In this document: positions 11,029-23,615 of the stretch, piece by piece
How positions within the stretch are numbered: position 1 is the stretch's first letter
Layout: each line of letters begins with the position of its first letter
Source: Nigrospora sphaerica
Lineage: Eukaryota > Ascomycota > Sordariomycetes > Amphisphaeriales > Apiosporaceae
Assembly: GCA_018287875.1 (NCBI GenBank)
Contig: JAGVVL010000015.1
Span: 1,240,001 to 1,304,000, forward strand
Direction of reading: 5' to 3'
Length of the DNA stretch: 64,000 nt
Program-made: the position numbers and the translations under genes
Notes under the pieces: generated by a model
What the model saw: the letters and a program-made list of their open reading frames with translations, nothing else
Told to the model about the DNA's origin: nothing
Database searches by the model: none

Positions 11029-11982
11029 TCAGCAAGTCCAGGTGTCGCCCTGGCCGTTTTTGAAGACGGCGGTTGATACCACGGGTTCCTTGTTCCACTG
11101 GGTGGGGAGGACCATCATGAGCGTGTCGAGCTCTTCGCGGGCGGCCTGCATGCGCTTCTTCAGCGGGTCCTCGTCGGGCTTGGCGTCGCCGTCTTCCTCC
11201 TCGGGCAGGGCGGCGGGCTCCTCGTCCACCTCGTCGATGCGCCGGATAATGGCCTCGAGGTCCTCCTGGCCCTCGTCCTCGGCCAGCTGCGGCGTGGGGC
11301 CGAGACGGAGCTTTTCCGTGTCGTGCACAAAGATAATCTTCTCGAGCGAGCTGAGATCGCCCTTGGCCCAGCGCAACACCCTCCAGGCGCCCTCGGGCAC
11401 GACGGCGAGCCTCTGAACCTTGACCAGGTCCTTGGTGGCGCCCCACAGCGATGAGCACTCGGGTTTCAGCTCGGATTGGCCAAAGAAGATGGTGTCTCGG
11501 GAGAAGTCGACGTAGATGCGCGGCGGGTGCTCACCGGCCGCGAGCGACAGCTGGTAGTGCTTGAGCGCTTCATGGCGCGCCTCGGCGTTGACGTGCAACA
11601 GGGCGGGAATCTGCGTGTTTGAGCGCCACGTCTCGGCGCTGTCTTGTAGTGGGAGGGCTCCGTCCAAGGACGTGGGGGCCGGCGCCTCCTGACGGCTCGC
11701 AAAGGGCGACTGGACGACAACGGTTCGCGCATCGGGCATGGCTTCCTGCCAGATCTTGATGCGCAGCTCGGGCGGGAGCTCGTTGAACTTGGGGAATGTC
11801 TGCGGGCCGCGCGCCGGGCTCCGGAGGCTCACCATGGTCTGCTCCATGGTGCTCTGGAACGCGTCGAGGAGTTGGTGGTACTGAGAACGGGGCCAGCGGT
11901 AGAGCTTGGAGGCGAGCACGGCCGAGTTGGCCAGCGAGGCGGCGTAGAAGTCGTTGGTTGCCGCCGTGTTCCCTGCCGACAT
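11029..11982 (-). CDS. 2EXR-domain protein, 317 residues, function unknown
   Basis: Carries the fungal 2EXR motif: FPKFNELPPELRIKIW at about residues 63-78, matching the F..LP.E.R..IW pattern that opens this domain. It is followed by helices and strands to about residue 200, including the frequent phrase ALLHVNAEARHEAL and an FSRDTIFFG-like strand. The C-terminal third is acidic, with a Glu/Asp-rich linker around residues 225-255 and a charged helix. 2EXR proteins are numerous in filamentous ascomycetes and mostly uncharacterised; some occur near F-box or incompatibility genes. The start at 11982 (MSAGNTAATNDF) was chosen because the frame continues upstream to 12225 but with Arg/Pro/Thr-rich sequence unlike the domain family. 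No intron is needed. Transcription converges on the flavoenzyme gene. Confidence 0.85.
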   Translation of the reverse strand: MSAGNTAATNDFYAASLANSAVLASKLYRWPRSQYHQLLDAFQSTMEQTMVSLRSPARGPQTFPKFNELPPELRIKIWQEAMPDARTVVVQSPFASRQEAPAPTSLDGALPLQDSAETWRSNTQIPALLHVNAEARHEALKHYQLSLAAGEHPPRIYVDFSRDTIFFGQSELKPECSSLWGATKDLVKVQRLAVVPEGAWRVLRWAKGDLSSLEKIIFVHDTEKLRLGPTPQLAEDEGQEDLEAIIRRIDEVDEEPAALPEEEDGDAKPDEDPLKKRMQAAREELDTLMMVLPTQWNKEPVVSTAVFKNGQGDTWTC

Positions 11983-12138
11983 GATAAGGTAGGTCCTCGT
12001 GCGCGAAGACGGCAAGGGCTCGGGGTCGACGTGTCGGTTGGCACCCCGCAAAACGAGCTGGGAGAGGGTGGGAAGAGATGGGTTGGCAGAAGTAAGGGCG
12101 CGTGGGAATACCTTCCGGGTGCGAGGCGAGGTCTTTCG

Positions 12139-12144
12139 TATATA
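12139..12144 (-). promoter_or_regulatory. Possible TATA element upstream of the 2EXR gene
   Basis: TATATA lies about 157 bp upstream of the chosen start of the 2EXR gene; a second TATATA-containing stretch is at 12244-12250. Position and orientation suit a fungal core promoter, but this is motif matching only. Confidence 0.25.
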
Positions 12145-12561
12145 GGGGTTATGGGTGCGGATCGTACGAAACCGTCCGGTGATCAGGGCAAGCAAGCAGT
12201 GCAATGTGTATGGGTTCCCCGGCAAGGAGGGTTTTGCCAGGGTTATATATCATCTCAGCTTCCACGACGGGGCCTCGTGCATGTCACTCCCGGAGGCGGT
12301 ACCTCCTCTGCCGCCCGCAGCACAGGTGACACCAGGCCGGTCCAGGGAAGGCGAGGCGAGGCGTCCCCTTGGCGAGGTACCATGTATACCATGGGAAGTC
12401 GGAGCCAGGAGCTTCATGGGGCCGGCTCTTGTCAAGTGGGCTGAGTCTGAGCGAGTCGGCTAGGACTGGAACGTGGTTTGGTAAACGAGCAAACGCCACA
12501 GAAAGCAACTTAACCTTGCAGGCCAGGCGTGCGGTCGTGGGGAGCCAACTCACCGTTGGCA

Positions 12562-12576
12562 CCCCCCCCCCCCCCC
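12562..12576 (+). repeat. Poly-C tract (15 C)
   Basis: Uninterrupted run of 15 cytosines in non-coding DNA upstream of the 2EXR gene. Its length may be affected by sequencing error. Confidence 0.95.
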
Positions 12577-14121
12577 GATGCGCATCCATCCCTGCCCGGG
12601 CCGGCTATGCCTGACGAGCCAGCCCCGCTACGCACGCAAGCAGCCGCACGCGTTATGTACCTCACTACTCGGCAGCCCGTCTCCCAGCACTCGGCCGCAC
12701 CGGGTCGTCTTGCCCCTGTCCCACGCTACCACACCTGGCGCACATTGGCGTCGACGACCTACAGCGACCTCCCCACGAGGGTGTAGCGCTTTCCATCCCG
12801 TCGGCCGGCCCCCCGGTTCTTTCGCACGAGACGGGACAGGGACCCCGGTGTCTCGCGGTTTGGGCTCGTCGGCATCGCTGGGTCCAGCCCTCCGGGTGCT
12901 AACCTAGAGGGTGCTAATAATAATAACCACGGCCGGGCAAGGTCACGAGAGGCCAGGGGAAGGAGAGGGGGAGAGGGGCTGGGCGTACGCTGTCCACGAG
13001 TCTGCCCACGATGGACACAGTAGCAAAACCGGTAGCAGGCCTGGGGCAGCTCGGGGCCGTCTCGCGAAGCCAGCCGACACGGCAAATGGTTGGTCTCGAG
13101 CTACGAGAGGGACGCAGTCGCACGCTTGCTTGCGTCGTGTGCGAACAGACGGCTTCCCATAGGATGGCGCATAGCAGAACGCGCGTTGTGTAGTCCGCCC
13201 GCCCGCCCTAGTCGCCATGCGGTATACGCCACACGGAGGGAGGGTATGAGGGGAAGAGAGAAAGGAAAGAGGGGGTGGAGGGAGCAGCTGTACCCTGTAG
13301 TGGTACAACTACACGCGGGTAGGCATTAACACCTCCTCTTCTACCGGTTCTGGCCGCCTGAACTGCAGTCCATGGCACGGGTTTTAGGCGCCAGGGTGCA
13401 GCCACGGTGGAGGTTCGTTTTCTGCAATAGACCACGACTGGCGTTACAGTAGAGAACTAGGGATGCCAAAAGCGGTGGTCACGTAAGCCGTACCTCGTCA
13501 ACTACCAATGGTCGTGAGATTGGGTGGGCTGACAGCCGTGCTTCGGCCCCGTCGGTACTGGCAACCGCCCGTGGCTCGGGCGAGAGCGGGCGAATATGGG
13601 ATGGAGGGATAGCGCACGCGGCCGAGACTGGGGCCAATGGTCCAGAAGATCAATGGCGCACGGCGGATCGCTGGGAGCCCGCCTCCGTCTCTGCCAGAGG
13701 ATTGGGCAGGTCGACTTCAAAGCACGCCTGCGTGTCCACCTGACTTCTTTTTTTTTTGTTAGCTTCCAGTGGTCATTTTTCTGGCTCCCTCTACCTAGCC
13801 GTGGGGTGTGCTGCATGCATTCTTACCTACATGACATACAGTACATGCCTCCCTACCGGCCTGATAGATGCTTGGCCCTCTGTCCCGTCCGTTTCTGAAG
13901 CTATTGGCGCCTCGGCGCGAGCTCCAGCTCCCTGTTCAACAGGGCTGGTCGAGTCGTAGGCGCTCGGCCTGCAGTAGTGGCTACCCTACCTATCATAGCG
14001 GCCAGTGGGGAGCATCGGTCCGCGACCCTCGCCTAGATGATTGACGCGGGGTGAAATTGGATAATATACCCAAACGGGTCATGCACCTAGCCTGCCTAAC
14101 TCCGACTCACACACCCCCCCC

Positions 14122-14124
<3 letters not shown>

Positions 14125-14160
<36 letters not shown>

Positions 14161-14193
14161 GCTCGCACACACGCACACACGCATGCACACACA
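14125..14193 (+). repeat. (TC)17 microsatellite followed by a CA-rich tract
   Basis: Seventeen uninterrupted TC units (14125-14158), preceded by a C-run and followed by GC/CA alternation (CACACACGCACACACGCATG type) to about 14193. It is non-coding and probably length polymorphic. Confidence 0.95.
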
Positions 14194-16699
14194 TCCACTA
14201 CCCAAGTTGTGGCTTGGTTGGCCGCGACCGACTGTGTGCCAGCAAACCAACAAAATAGTCTGACGCAGGCCGTTTACGACGCACCCGACAGCTACGGGCG
14301 GAGAGGATCTGACGACAAAGCTGCAGCTGGGATATGAGCTGCCTCGTCATCCTTCCCGGGCCCCTCGATCGCGGGGCAGAGAGGCCACACGGGCTCCTGC
14401 TTGCACGCTTCTGCAAGCACCCTTACAACTTTACCTATGCGCGGCCAATCTCACGCCTGCTTTGCCCCCCCTCCCCTCCCCCCTTTCTTTGTCTCAGGCC
14501 AAAGAGTGGATGAATGGACGAGGGAAAGGCGCATACCCTCCATCGCAATGGAAGCTCGACAGACGGTCGTACCCATATTGCGTCGCGCGGCCCTGACCAA
14601 GTGCTGTTCCTCGTCCGACCACTGCCCACTGGCTCCCCGATAGCGGCAACGCAGGGTAGCCATATAGAGTGCATCGCATTGACAAGCGGCAAGACAGGTG
14701 TCCTGACACGAGGAGAGCCTTGCGAGCGGGCATGCATTGATGATCCCTGCGCGACGTCGAGAGTGGGACGAATAAGTGTGTGCCCGCGAAATCGTGGTTA
14801 TGACATCCAGCATGTCGGTGGTTCGCACACTTTAATGCCGACCGCCGACCGACCCTGACGAAGCGGGACAAGGCCCGATGACTCGTCTCGCATTCTTTTT
14901 CACCCGCCAAGAGGCTGGCTGCGTCACAGACCAAAGGCAACGACTGTCACCAGACCGGCAATGACTTTGCTGCCCCTCATGTTGCGACTTAATGTGGCTG
15001 TCCTGCCTCTGCCTCTGCGTGGCTGCTCTTCTGCTGTCGTCGGGTGGCCCTGCAAGCCAAGGGGGGCCGGTGATGGACTGCCTGCTGCTGACATGCTTGG
15101 CCAGAGAGGGCGGCGATGACGTCGCGGCGATCTACCTTATTGGAAAGCCTCCTTTTGCCTGCTCCTGCGCGGCCGGTTCCTGCCATGGCCACCGCCGTCC
15201 GCCACGGAACGCTCAGAGTTTTGTATAGCCGCGGGAGACGATCACGAAACGCCATCAGTGAGTGGATGGATGCGTGGTTTCTGTGCTAGCCCATGCTGCC
15301 ATGCCGCCGCTCACCCCCCTAGGTCCTGCCATTGGGTGACGAAGGCGTTGGGACCAGCGAGCGTGACCAAGGATGTCTTCTGATGCCTCTTCAGCCAGCC
15401 CCTTAACTGGTTGCCTGTCACGATGGCTTTAGGAGCGCGCCGCGCTCAGATGCACGGCGAGGCCAATAGAATACCGCCTTGAGGTGCAAGTCCGTCTACA
15501 CTGGCTACCGGGATCTTGGTCTGCAACATTTGGTGACAGAGGCGCGGCTGTCGACACTAGCCCAGACACGGCGCTGTTCCGGCATGCAAACTCTCGGGCT
15601 GCAGCACAGCTGGCTGGGTCGGACGACAGTAGCCTGATCGCCAGCCGCTCTGTCGAGTCACAGAGACTCAAAACGAACGCGACGACGGCGCCAGCGTGCC
15701 ACTACATCGCGTATACGCGTACTCTTCTTTCCTCGCCCTCGCCTTCGCTTTCGCCCTCGTCCTCGGTCTCGCCCGCCCTTCCCTTCCCCACCCCCCTTGC
15801 CACCAACTTCCTCTCACTGACCGGGAAAAGGAGGCCATCCATCTTTGACTCCACCGGCTGTCTTCCCCTGAGCACGTAGAGTTTGCGCAACGAGTCGCCC
15901 CGTTTGGGCATTGTGCCGGCCAATCTCCAGGCCCCCTCCTGTCTCACGATCTCGCTTCCTCGTTGGGGGCGATGGTAGAGAGGTAAGTACTCGGACGTTA
16001 CCGCCTCCTGGGCTTCGGTTGATGCCGTGCCAATCACAACGTTCGACGGTCTGCAGGCCCGTCGAAATGACCCCAGATCTGCACAGGGCACGTTTTCTCG
16101 GGCCTCGGAACTTTGCTCGTCTCGGCTGGTCGGCAAGACCTTACTGTCTTGGACCATAGCCGCCTCGCATGCCACACCAGACCGCCTCTGCGAGTCAAAG
16201 AAGCTACGATACTCAGCTAGATGCTATCTACATCGTGCCACGGGCAAGTAGAAGTCAGCGGGGCCGCCCCCCGGTCCGCTTAGCTCCGACTGAACAGGCC
16301 GGCCAGGGCAGCGTCGGCTGGCCAAAGCACTTTCTGGAGCCTGGTGACTGTAGCTGACCCGTGTTACCGAGCCCCTGAGAGCCTCGTACAGGGGTACCTC
16401 GATGGGACGAAGCCAAAGAAGCCGACGGTTCCAATGCCTCTCATACCATGCCTGTTTGATCCAGCCGCATCCGGAATGAGACGGCATGGCACGGCTAACG
16501 CAAGCAGACATTGCCGGGGTTCGCGCGCGAGGAGCCTCGCGAACCGATGTAATGGTGGACTGTCATGGAGCTAGCAAGCCAGGATACACATGATCTCGAT
16601 CAGCTTACGGGCGTTTAACATCACGACGCCTTCTCGGAAGCCTCAAGCCACTCGCTTGGCGGGACGATTGCGGGGTAGCTGAGTAACACTGGGCGTCTT

Positions 16700-17300
16700 A
16701 TGCGTCTTTTTGATGTGCTCGCCATTGGCGTACATGGCACCATACCCCTTCAACCCTGATCTGGTGACAGATATCACCAGATCGTCCCGAGGCAAAGTGT
16801 TTGACCAGATCATACAGTCGCTGCCCCGCCGCTACGTGGTAGGCAGCTGTCTCGTAGGATTCGGCCATCGCCGTCAGCCTGGACACCCTTCCCATATTGC
16901 TAGCCGGGCCCAAGAAGCTGCCCGAGGCGGCCCTGGATCAGCTGCCGGAGCATGATGTCGTCGGCTCCGGCCCGACCTTCTGAAGCTCCACGTTCAGGCA
17001 ATTTTCTCCACTACAAGCTTGATTGGTGAAAGTCGATTGTGTTCAAGTGATCTGGTTCGGAGAGAGCCTCCCAGCCCTGAATATGCCAGCCATGTACAAT
17101 GACTGAGGCACCGTTTGCCTGGAGCGGCGCAAGGCTCTGGCTTGGACAGGTCACGACTTGGGTAACTACGTAGGGTTTCGTACTCCGAAACGCGCACCAA
17201 GTCTTTCCTCTGCGCCCGGGTGTTGCCATAGCGCGGCCCATCTCCTTCGCATGCCCGGGAAGTTAGACGCGACCCAGCGTTCTGGAACGCAGAATAACAA
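16700..17300 (+). pseudogene. Possible decayed cytochrome P450 fragments
   Basis: Short plus-strand segments in shifting frames resemble consecutive parts of fungal P450s. 16735-16870 reads through KVFDQIIQSLPRRYVVG, like the segment before the conserved VG..L. 16862-16983 reads AIAVSLDTLPILLAGPKKLP with strong G/C third positions. 16956-17099 reads LLKLHVQAIFSTTSLI then PPSPEYASHV, reminiscent of helix I (AIHTTS) and the PEYI..LREE element. 17234-17294 reads SHAREVRRDPAFW, like the H.DP.FW segment. Stops (for example 16953-16955, 17100-17102, 17295-17297) and apparent deletions separate them. The heme-binding FG.GR..CPGR motif and the EXXR motif were not found. The match was made by eye and may be coincidental. 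Confidence 0.28.
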
Positions 17301-19465
17301 AGTTCAGTCAAACGGTGCAGTAGTTTTCCCGCCTCTTAGCGTGCGGCCTGGCTGGCCGCGCTCAGCTGAGCATGGTTTTAGGCCCTCGTATGGAGGCATC
17401 GTGGCTTTCAAGCCCCTTCCCCCTCAGCCGGCCTCGGAGAGAAGGCTGAAGAATTGGAATCGCTATCGGTGGCGTACCCTCTGAATATGGCCGACCTGCC
17501 TCGACCCTGGGCGTTCGGCTCCAATGCCCTGAAGGCCCGATTTGCGCTGCCGCCACGACCACCCCCCCTGAATCCGTCACAACTAAACCCACCCAAGTAT
17601 TGGAAGCCTTTGCCTGTTCCAGATACGAGCGCGATGCCTTATTTTCCTCTAGATGGCTCCCGGCGCCCTATTTCTCCATAGTCCGCGCGAACAAAAACCC
17701 ATGGTTGGTGCGCGGTACGCATGTCGCCGGCCCGGTCAGGCGTTGCTACACCCTCGTTGGCTTGGCCTGGCGCGCAGCCTCCTGGCAGCGGGGCTAAATG
17801 CTGCCTTTCTCTGCCATCCTTTTTATTCTTATTCCGTCGCCGTGGTTTCCCGGGCGCCTGGATGTCGGGCGCGGGCACTCTCAGCCGCACGTCGAGGGGG
17901 GTTCTGGAACTGGGGGGCCCCCGCTACCACGTGCAGGGCCACACGACGGCTTCCGCGGACATCCAGTCCAGACGGCGAAGGAGGAAAGAAAAAGCAAGTC
18001 ATCTTGCCGCCTCGGAGACCCCGAGAAATATCTGGATGGTGGCCCAGACCCTCTCCTGGGGGCGAGGGAATCGGTCCTGGGTGGTTGAGCCTTCCACGGC
18101 GCCATGTATGTGGATGACTCGTCGAGCAACAATCATTTTGCGTCCTGTACCGAGGAAAGGCGAGCAAAGCGTCGGGGGCGCCACGTTTGGCTTCGCGGCC
18201 TGGCTATGCCTCCCATTCTAGACCAGTCGATTCCGAGAATACGCCCAAAGCCACATGGTCCGATTTCTCGATCACTCGGCGGGGGGGTTCGTGGTGCCCG
18301 TCTGGCGCGAAGCTTTGGCAGGGGCGGTCTCCTCCAACACCTATAATCACGCATGTTCGTGAGAGATGTGTTGGAGAGTCGACCCAGATTGATCGGTCGT
18401 GGCTCGTAGGATCCACCTGTTCTTCGGCCAGCAGACTCAAATTAGCAGTGGCATAGCATCGAACCACCAGGAAACCCACCGTCTGTGGATTTGGCAGCTG
18501 CAAAACCATCGTCTACGTCCGTGGTCCTGGCATCCCTTGCTCTTCTTCCTCGCGTAGTTGTCCTTTTTGTACCGAACGACGGGCGTCACCCCTGGGAGAC
18601 TCAGGGTGTCGTCTGCGAAGCAGCTGCAAAGAAACAGTGACCCGGAATACGTGGTGTATACCAGCCTCGGCCGGTGGTATTTGATGGTCGACGAACATGA
18701 GCCAAGTGTAGCCGCGTCCTTATCAGGCATGCCAACAGTGTCATTGACGTCCTCTTCTTGGTCGATCAGCACGATCACTCGCACAAAATAACCCGGCTGT
18801 CGCTGTATCGGAGAATAGGGGCACTTTCAAGTGCGGTCATGGTGTCCATGCAGACCTCAATAGCCACTTCGATCGGAGAAACGCATGTGGAAGCTGGGAG
18901 GCAACTCCAGCGTGGTGAGTCGGCGGCGGAAAGCGGTATGGGGTCTAGCCTGCTGGCCTCCCAAGAAGGCGTCTTGAGCGATGCCCTTGTCGACCCCCTT
19001 TTTAATAAAAGAAGTATTGGGGGGTGGTGGTTCGAATAAGAGAACATTCACTGTCTGCCTCGAGATACCGTACTTATGGCTGTGAAACTAAGTACTGTCT
19101 ACGTTGCGTCCCGAGTATTGGAGAGGTCTCAGTCTTCTCCGACGATTGGTAGAATGCACAAGGAAAATGTGCCATGGGCATCGCTCGCACCTCAGACGAT
19201 AACAAGCTACGAGACGGAGCAAAGGCATCATCCTGAAGTCGCCACAGGTTAAAGCTGACGAGCACTCCCAGCGGAGTTGCGTCAAATCGAGGCAGCTACG
19301 GGCCTCACAAGATAGGAGATCGCCGTGTTGTAGGCATGCACTTGACCTGGAGCAGGTGATGTCCCCGTACCTCAGTAGACTTGACTACATGTTCAGACCC
19401 CTTACTCACGAAGGACAGTATGAACCGTGACAAGAACATATATACGGAAATAAATGCATGCATAC

Positions 19466-19489
19466 GTGTGTGTGTGTGTGTTTGTGTGT
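19466..19489 (+). repeat. (GT)n microsatellite
   Basis: GT repeat with one TT interruption, in an AT-richer stretch with TATATACG and ATGTATATG words around it. Non-coding. Confidence 0.9.
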
Positions 19490-22400
19490 ATGAATATGTA
19501 TATGTATGCCCCGGGAGAATGAGGCGAAGCAGTTGTAGTCCCGTCTTTTTATACCCTTAAGAGGTCATCATCCCCTGTCTCCACGCCTTTCCAGCCCCAT
19601 CCCGCGCGAATCTCGACTATCCTTCTCCCTTCAGCCGGGGTCTGCGTTTCTCGGTCCCTGTCGATGTTACGAAACCCAACAGTGTGTGGCGTGGATGAGT
19701 TGCGTGCTCGGCGTTCGGACGGATCCCCCTTTCACTTCGGGATCGCTGGCGCTCCCTCGCCTAGATGGGTGAGTAGGTCACGGCCAGTAGCATTCCCAGC
19801 GACTCTCACGCCTCCCGAAGTCCGCCAACCACGCGGCCATTGTCCACATGTGGCTGCAGGCGGTTTCCGAGGCCATTTCTTCAAAAGTGTTCCTCCTGCC
19901 ATTACCACTTCTCCTACCAAGCGGCTCGGATCTAAAAGAAAAAGGGGTTGCTTTGCGGGGGCACCACGACCACGGATAGCAGCCGCTGGTGGGGGATCGC
20001 GTCTACGTCGCTCGACGCCGATCCCGCACTGATACTTGGCGACTGTCCGTACTGTTTCGTTCCGATACGCGAGGCGCGTTAGGAAGCTGCCGGACCAGTC
20101 ACCAGTCCATGTCTTTCTACAATCTTACAACAGCCTAGCGGTTGCCCTTCGTCGTAACCACGAATACTACACATAGCGACAGCTGAGCACTTATTGGTGG
20201 CCCTCTTGAAAATCTCTGCCAGGAACGATCCTCGGTCCATGGACAAAGCCCATCAGGGCAGTCACTTCTTTCTGTTACGTCACCCGGGGCAAGGAGGCCC
20301 ATAGGGGTGCGGATTCTTTGTAAATACTCATACGCAGTCTCTTCGGCCTCCGCGGGATGTAGACTGGATAGTAATGCAATACAGATACGCTGGAATAAGG
20401 CTCGCTCGTAGTATGGTGATAGAAGAATGATGTATTAGTTCAGCAGATCTTGTCATCGTCGCGAGGGGACGTACAAGACCGAGCACGGACAAGTTGGAGT
20501 CGTGACACGTGCTTTCTCCAAGTGTAGTTGGAGAGTCACCCGTCCAATTCGTCAATTCATATGGACCTAGAGCTACAAAGATCTACTGCCACGTGGTTCA
20601 CGGACCCGAGGTAGGCGCGCCCTCACCATCCCCACGATCATACGTGTATACTTGCTTGGCAAGGGAAAGCTCCCTCTTACGGATCGCAGGCGAAGCCCGC
20701 CAGTCCTACACGCTCTTACACACGCCGTCACTATAGTGGCACGAGCCCTGCAGCATGGCTGTCGGCAACTTACCTCCCACCAGTCCGGCCTATCAGCATA
20801 CAATCTGCCCGCTTCATCCCCCTCCAAAAAGCCGGTTTTCCCCTCTGGATCCCTCTGCCGCCGCCGCCCCAGGCCACGAGCGGACCGGAAGGTTGTCATG
20901 GCCCCGGCGACGCGCCCCCATTGGCGTGTGTATGGATGCGGCGACGAGACGGGAGGAGAAAAGAACAAGGCGGGCGCGGGCGAAGACGGGCACCACGCTG
21001 GTTCCATCGTCGGCATCGAAGGGAGGCGATGGCGGGCAAGGCCGCTACGGTGAGGAAACGGACCCCGTGACGGCTTGTGAAACGATCGAGAGCCAGCAGT
21101 TTGTGTCGGTCAATCTTGGGTCTCCTGCCATCCGCGTCCAATCAAGCATCTGGTCCTCGTCCGTTTCGTCCCGTGAGTCACGGGGCTGGCGCTCCCTCTC
21201 CCCTCCCCTCCACCGGCGACCGGTCAGTCGGTCCCCTGTGCCCGGCCCTCTCCCTCCCCGCCAGGCCCCCCTCCCGTCCATGGGTCTTTTCCCCCCAAGA
21301 GCGGAGAGCGCCTGATCGCTGGGTCGACTAAGTTTTTGGGCACTGTGCGCTTGCGAGTACCTCGACCCTGTTCGCGACTTCTGGATTCCGTGGGACCGAC
21401 TGCGCTGGGGGTCCCTGTTGGGGTCGAGATGAGCCGGTGCTCCGTCCGGCACCGATATATCCTGGGCTCAGTGGCGGCCCTGGGTTTCGACACCTCGACG
21501 CGGCATACGACATGGCATGCCCTACGCAGCCGCCCGGGTGTGCAGGTAGTCGGCCTCCCGGCCCAGATCGGGAGCAACAGGAATCCAGAAAACCTGCGAA
21601 ACCTTGATCGTAGGTCTTCCGGCCTTCCGCCTCGTCCTGTTCGTCATCAACTGCCGGCAGCCCCCGTTTCCTGCTAGGCGCAATGGTTTGTGGTGTCATC
21701 ATACCGCGCCGTTATGCGAGAAAAAAAAAGAATATGAAAACCCCGGTCGCGCGAGGTACAGGAGTCAAGGGACGGACAGGCCGAAAAGGGTAGGGTTGAC
21801 AAGGGCCTCCGAAACTGACGGAGGGAGGGGGTGTTGTTTCCATGACGGGTGGGGAAGGGGAGTGGTGTTCACGGGCTCGGCAATGGGTCGCGTAGGTACC
21901 TGACGTGGCCTATGGCATACGCAAATAGCATCAATCGGCGGCGACAGAGGTAGGGGGGGGGGTTTTGTTAGGGTAGGGATGGGAAACTGGGCAAAAAGAG
22001 ATGACAATCCCGACAGCGCGGAACATGCATGGAAAACAGGAGTGGCGGACGAAGGCGGTTCCGGGGCCTCTGATAGGCCAGAGAGGCGCCCCCACAGGCC
22101 CTGCGACCGACGTCATACCTGGACCCCTCGGCCCCGTTCGGGCGGCTTTGTTGGGAAGGAAGGGCCCCGTCACATGGGAGACCATCATCACAGCGCCTGC
22201 GCTGCCAAACCGTGCGCTGGCGGTGAGAAAACGACGACGACGGCGCCCATTTTCATGACCCCGGCGGCCCGACCGCCAAAACCGGCACCTCGCTCAGCTC
22301 ATCGCGAAGGCGCTTATTCGCCGTGTCAGACCGGCCAAACAAACACGACACCCGCCCAGTAAGAATCCTCGGCTCCCGGAGGCGGGCCTAGAGTTCGTGT

Positions 22401-23615
22401 GTCTGTGTCTGCCCGTTGACCGCAACACACCGATATGTCGGCTGTGCACAACGCGACAGGGCTCGTCAGCCAGTCGACCGCCCCGGACGGGGTCGGCCTA
22501 TCTGCTGGCTGACCTGCTGCGCAATGGATGATGATGCATGCATCTTGGTTGCGTCCATGAGCCTCCCTCTTTTTTCTTCTTCTTTTTTTTCCCCTCTCTC
22601 CCTTGGCCACCGGCTGTGCGGCTCGGGGATACATGGACCGTTGATACGACGCTGGGCTGATTGCTTGCTAGGGCGCAAGCGCCCCCGGCGGTGCCAAGAG
22701 CTACATTCACGGAAACCACTGCAGATCGATGCAGGGATCCAAGTGGTTTGAGGCGCGTTCTTGTCTTCGTTGTCATGGTTTGTTGTGCTCATCCTAAGGC
22801 GGCGGCACCTTTGCATCTTCCCATTTGCTGCTTGCAGCTCGTCCAGGTCATTGCAAAACTTATACTCTGGGGAAGCCGTAAGCTCCTGGCTGTGCGGCCG
22901 TCGGCTTGCCCGCCAACTTCCATGGGCGCTCCAACCGGCGCCTGCTGGACCTAAAATATTCCTGTCTTCGTGAAGATGCGCCGCATCCTGTAGCTCCGCC
23001 TGATGCTCCCTGGCCCAATGTGTTCCATGCCCGGTACCGCCGTCCCTCCCCAATCAATGGATGCCGCCCGATGCCGAAACCCCCCGTGTCCCGCCTCTTT
23101 GAAAACCAAGTGAAACTTTTTTGTGCGTATTTCCCAGTCTATCTTGCCTTGCCAGCCCTGCCAACACCGATGAAATGCGAATTGGTTGATCCCCCATGGC
23201 CGGAAATGTGTCCTCGCCCCGGTCGAGACCATTTCGATGTGTGTAGTCCCAAACATTCCCGTGTCCTTTCCGTCCAGACTCCATAAGTATTGAAACATGA
23301 AAAAGAAAAGGTGAAAGCCGGCGAGGGCGGAGGAGGTCGAAAAGAAGCGCCCAAGTGGGTGAAGAATATGCAAATAACTGCTGATAGCCTGGCCGCTGCT
23401 TGCCTTGGTACGCCGATTCCGTGGCTGATCAGGTTCTGTGGCGTTCCGTGGCTGGGACAAAGGGGTATTCGCTGCAGATAGAAATCGCACAAGGGAATCA
23501 TCGCAAGTTGGCGCCAGCCCCTCAGGGCGGAAAATGGGGAAGAAAAAAAACGTCGCTGCGTGAGATGCTGTTGGTACATGGGGATGTGGTGGCCATGCGG
23601 GGCAGTGAGGGTGTT

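Larger units (their letters stand above)
11983..23615. other. 11.6 kb gene-poor interval
   Basis: No intact gene can be supported here. It contains the 2EXR promoter on the left, the 3' flank of PLC1 on the right, several simple repeats, and decayed coding-like fragments (16.7-17.3 kb, possibly P450; 18.2-18.8 kb, unassigned). The many open frames of 60-195 codons mostly start at non-ATG codons or have Arg/Pro/Ser-biased composition, and they overlap on both strands, as expected for GC-rich non-coding DNA. No transposase, reverse transcriptase, terminal inverted repeat or tRNA was recognised. Confidence 0.6.

Noticed and set aside
15702..16157. 151-codon minus-strand frame with ATG at 16157
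   Set aside because: The C-terminal part is a translation of an imperfect TCGCCC/TCGCCT simple repeat, and the rest has no recognisable motif; no supporting splice or promoter signal.
22951..23490. 179-codon minus-strand frame next to PLC1
   Set aside because: Begins at a GTG, lies in the probable PLC1 3' flank and has no domain.
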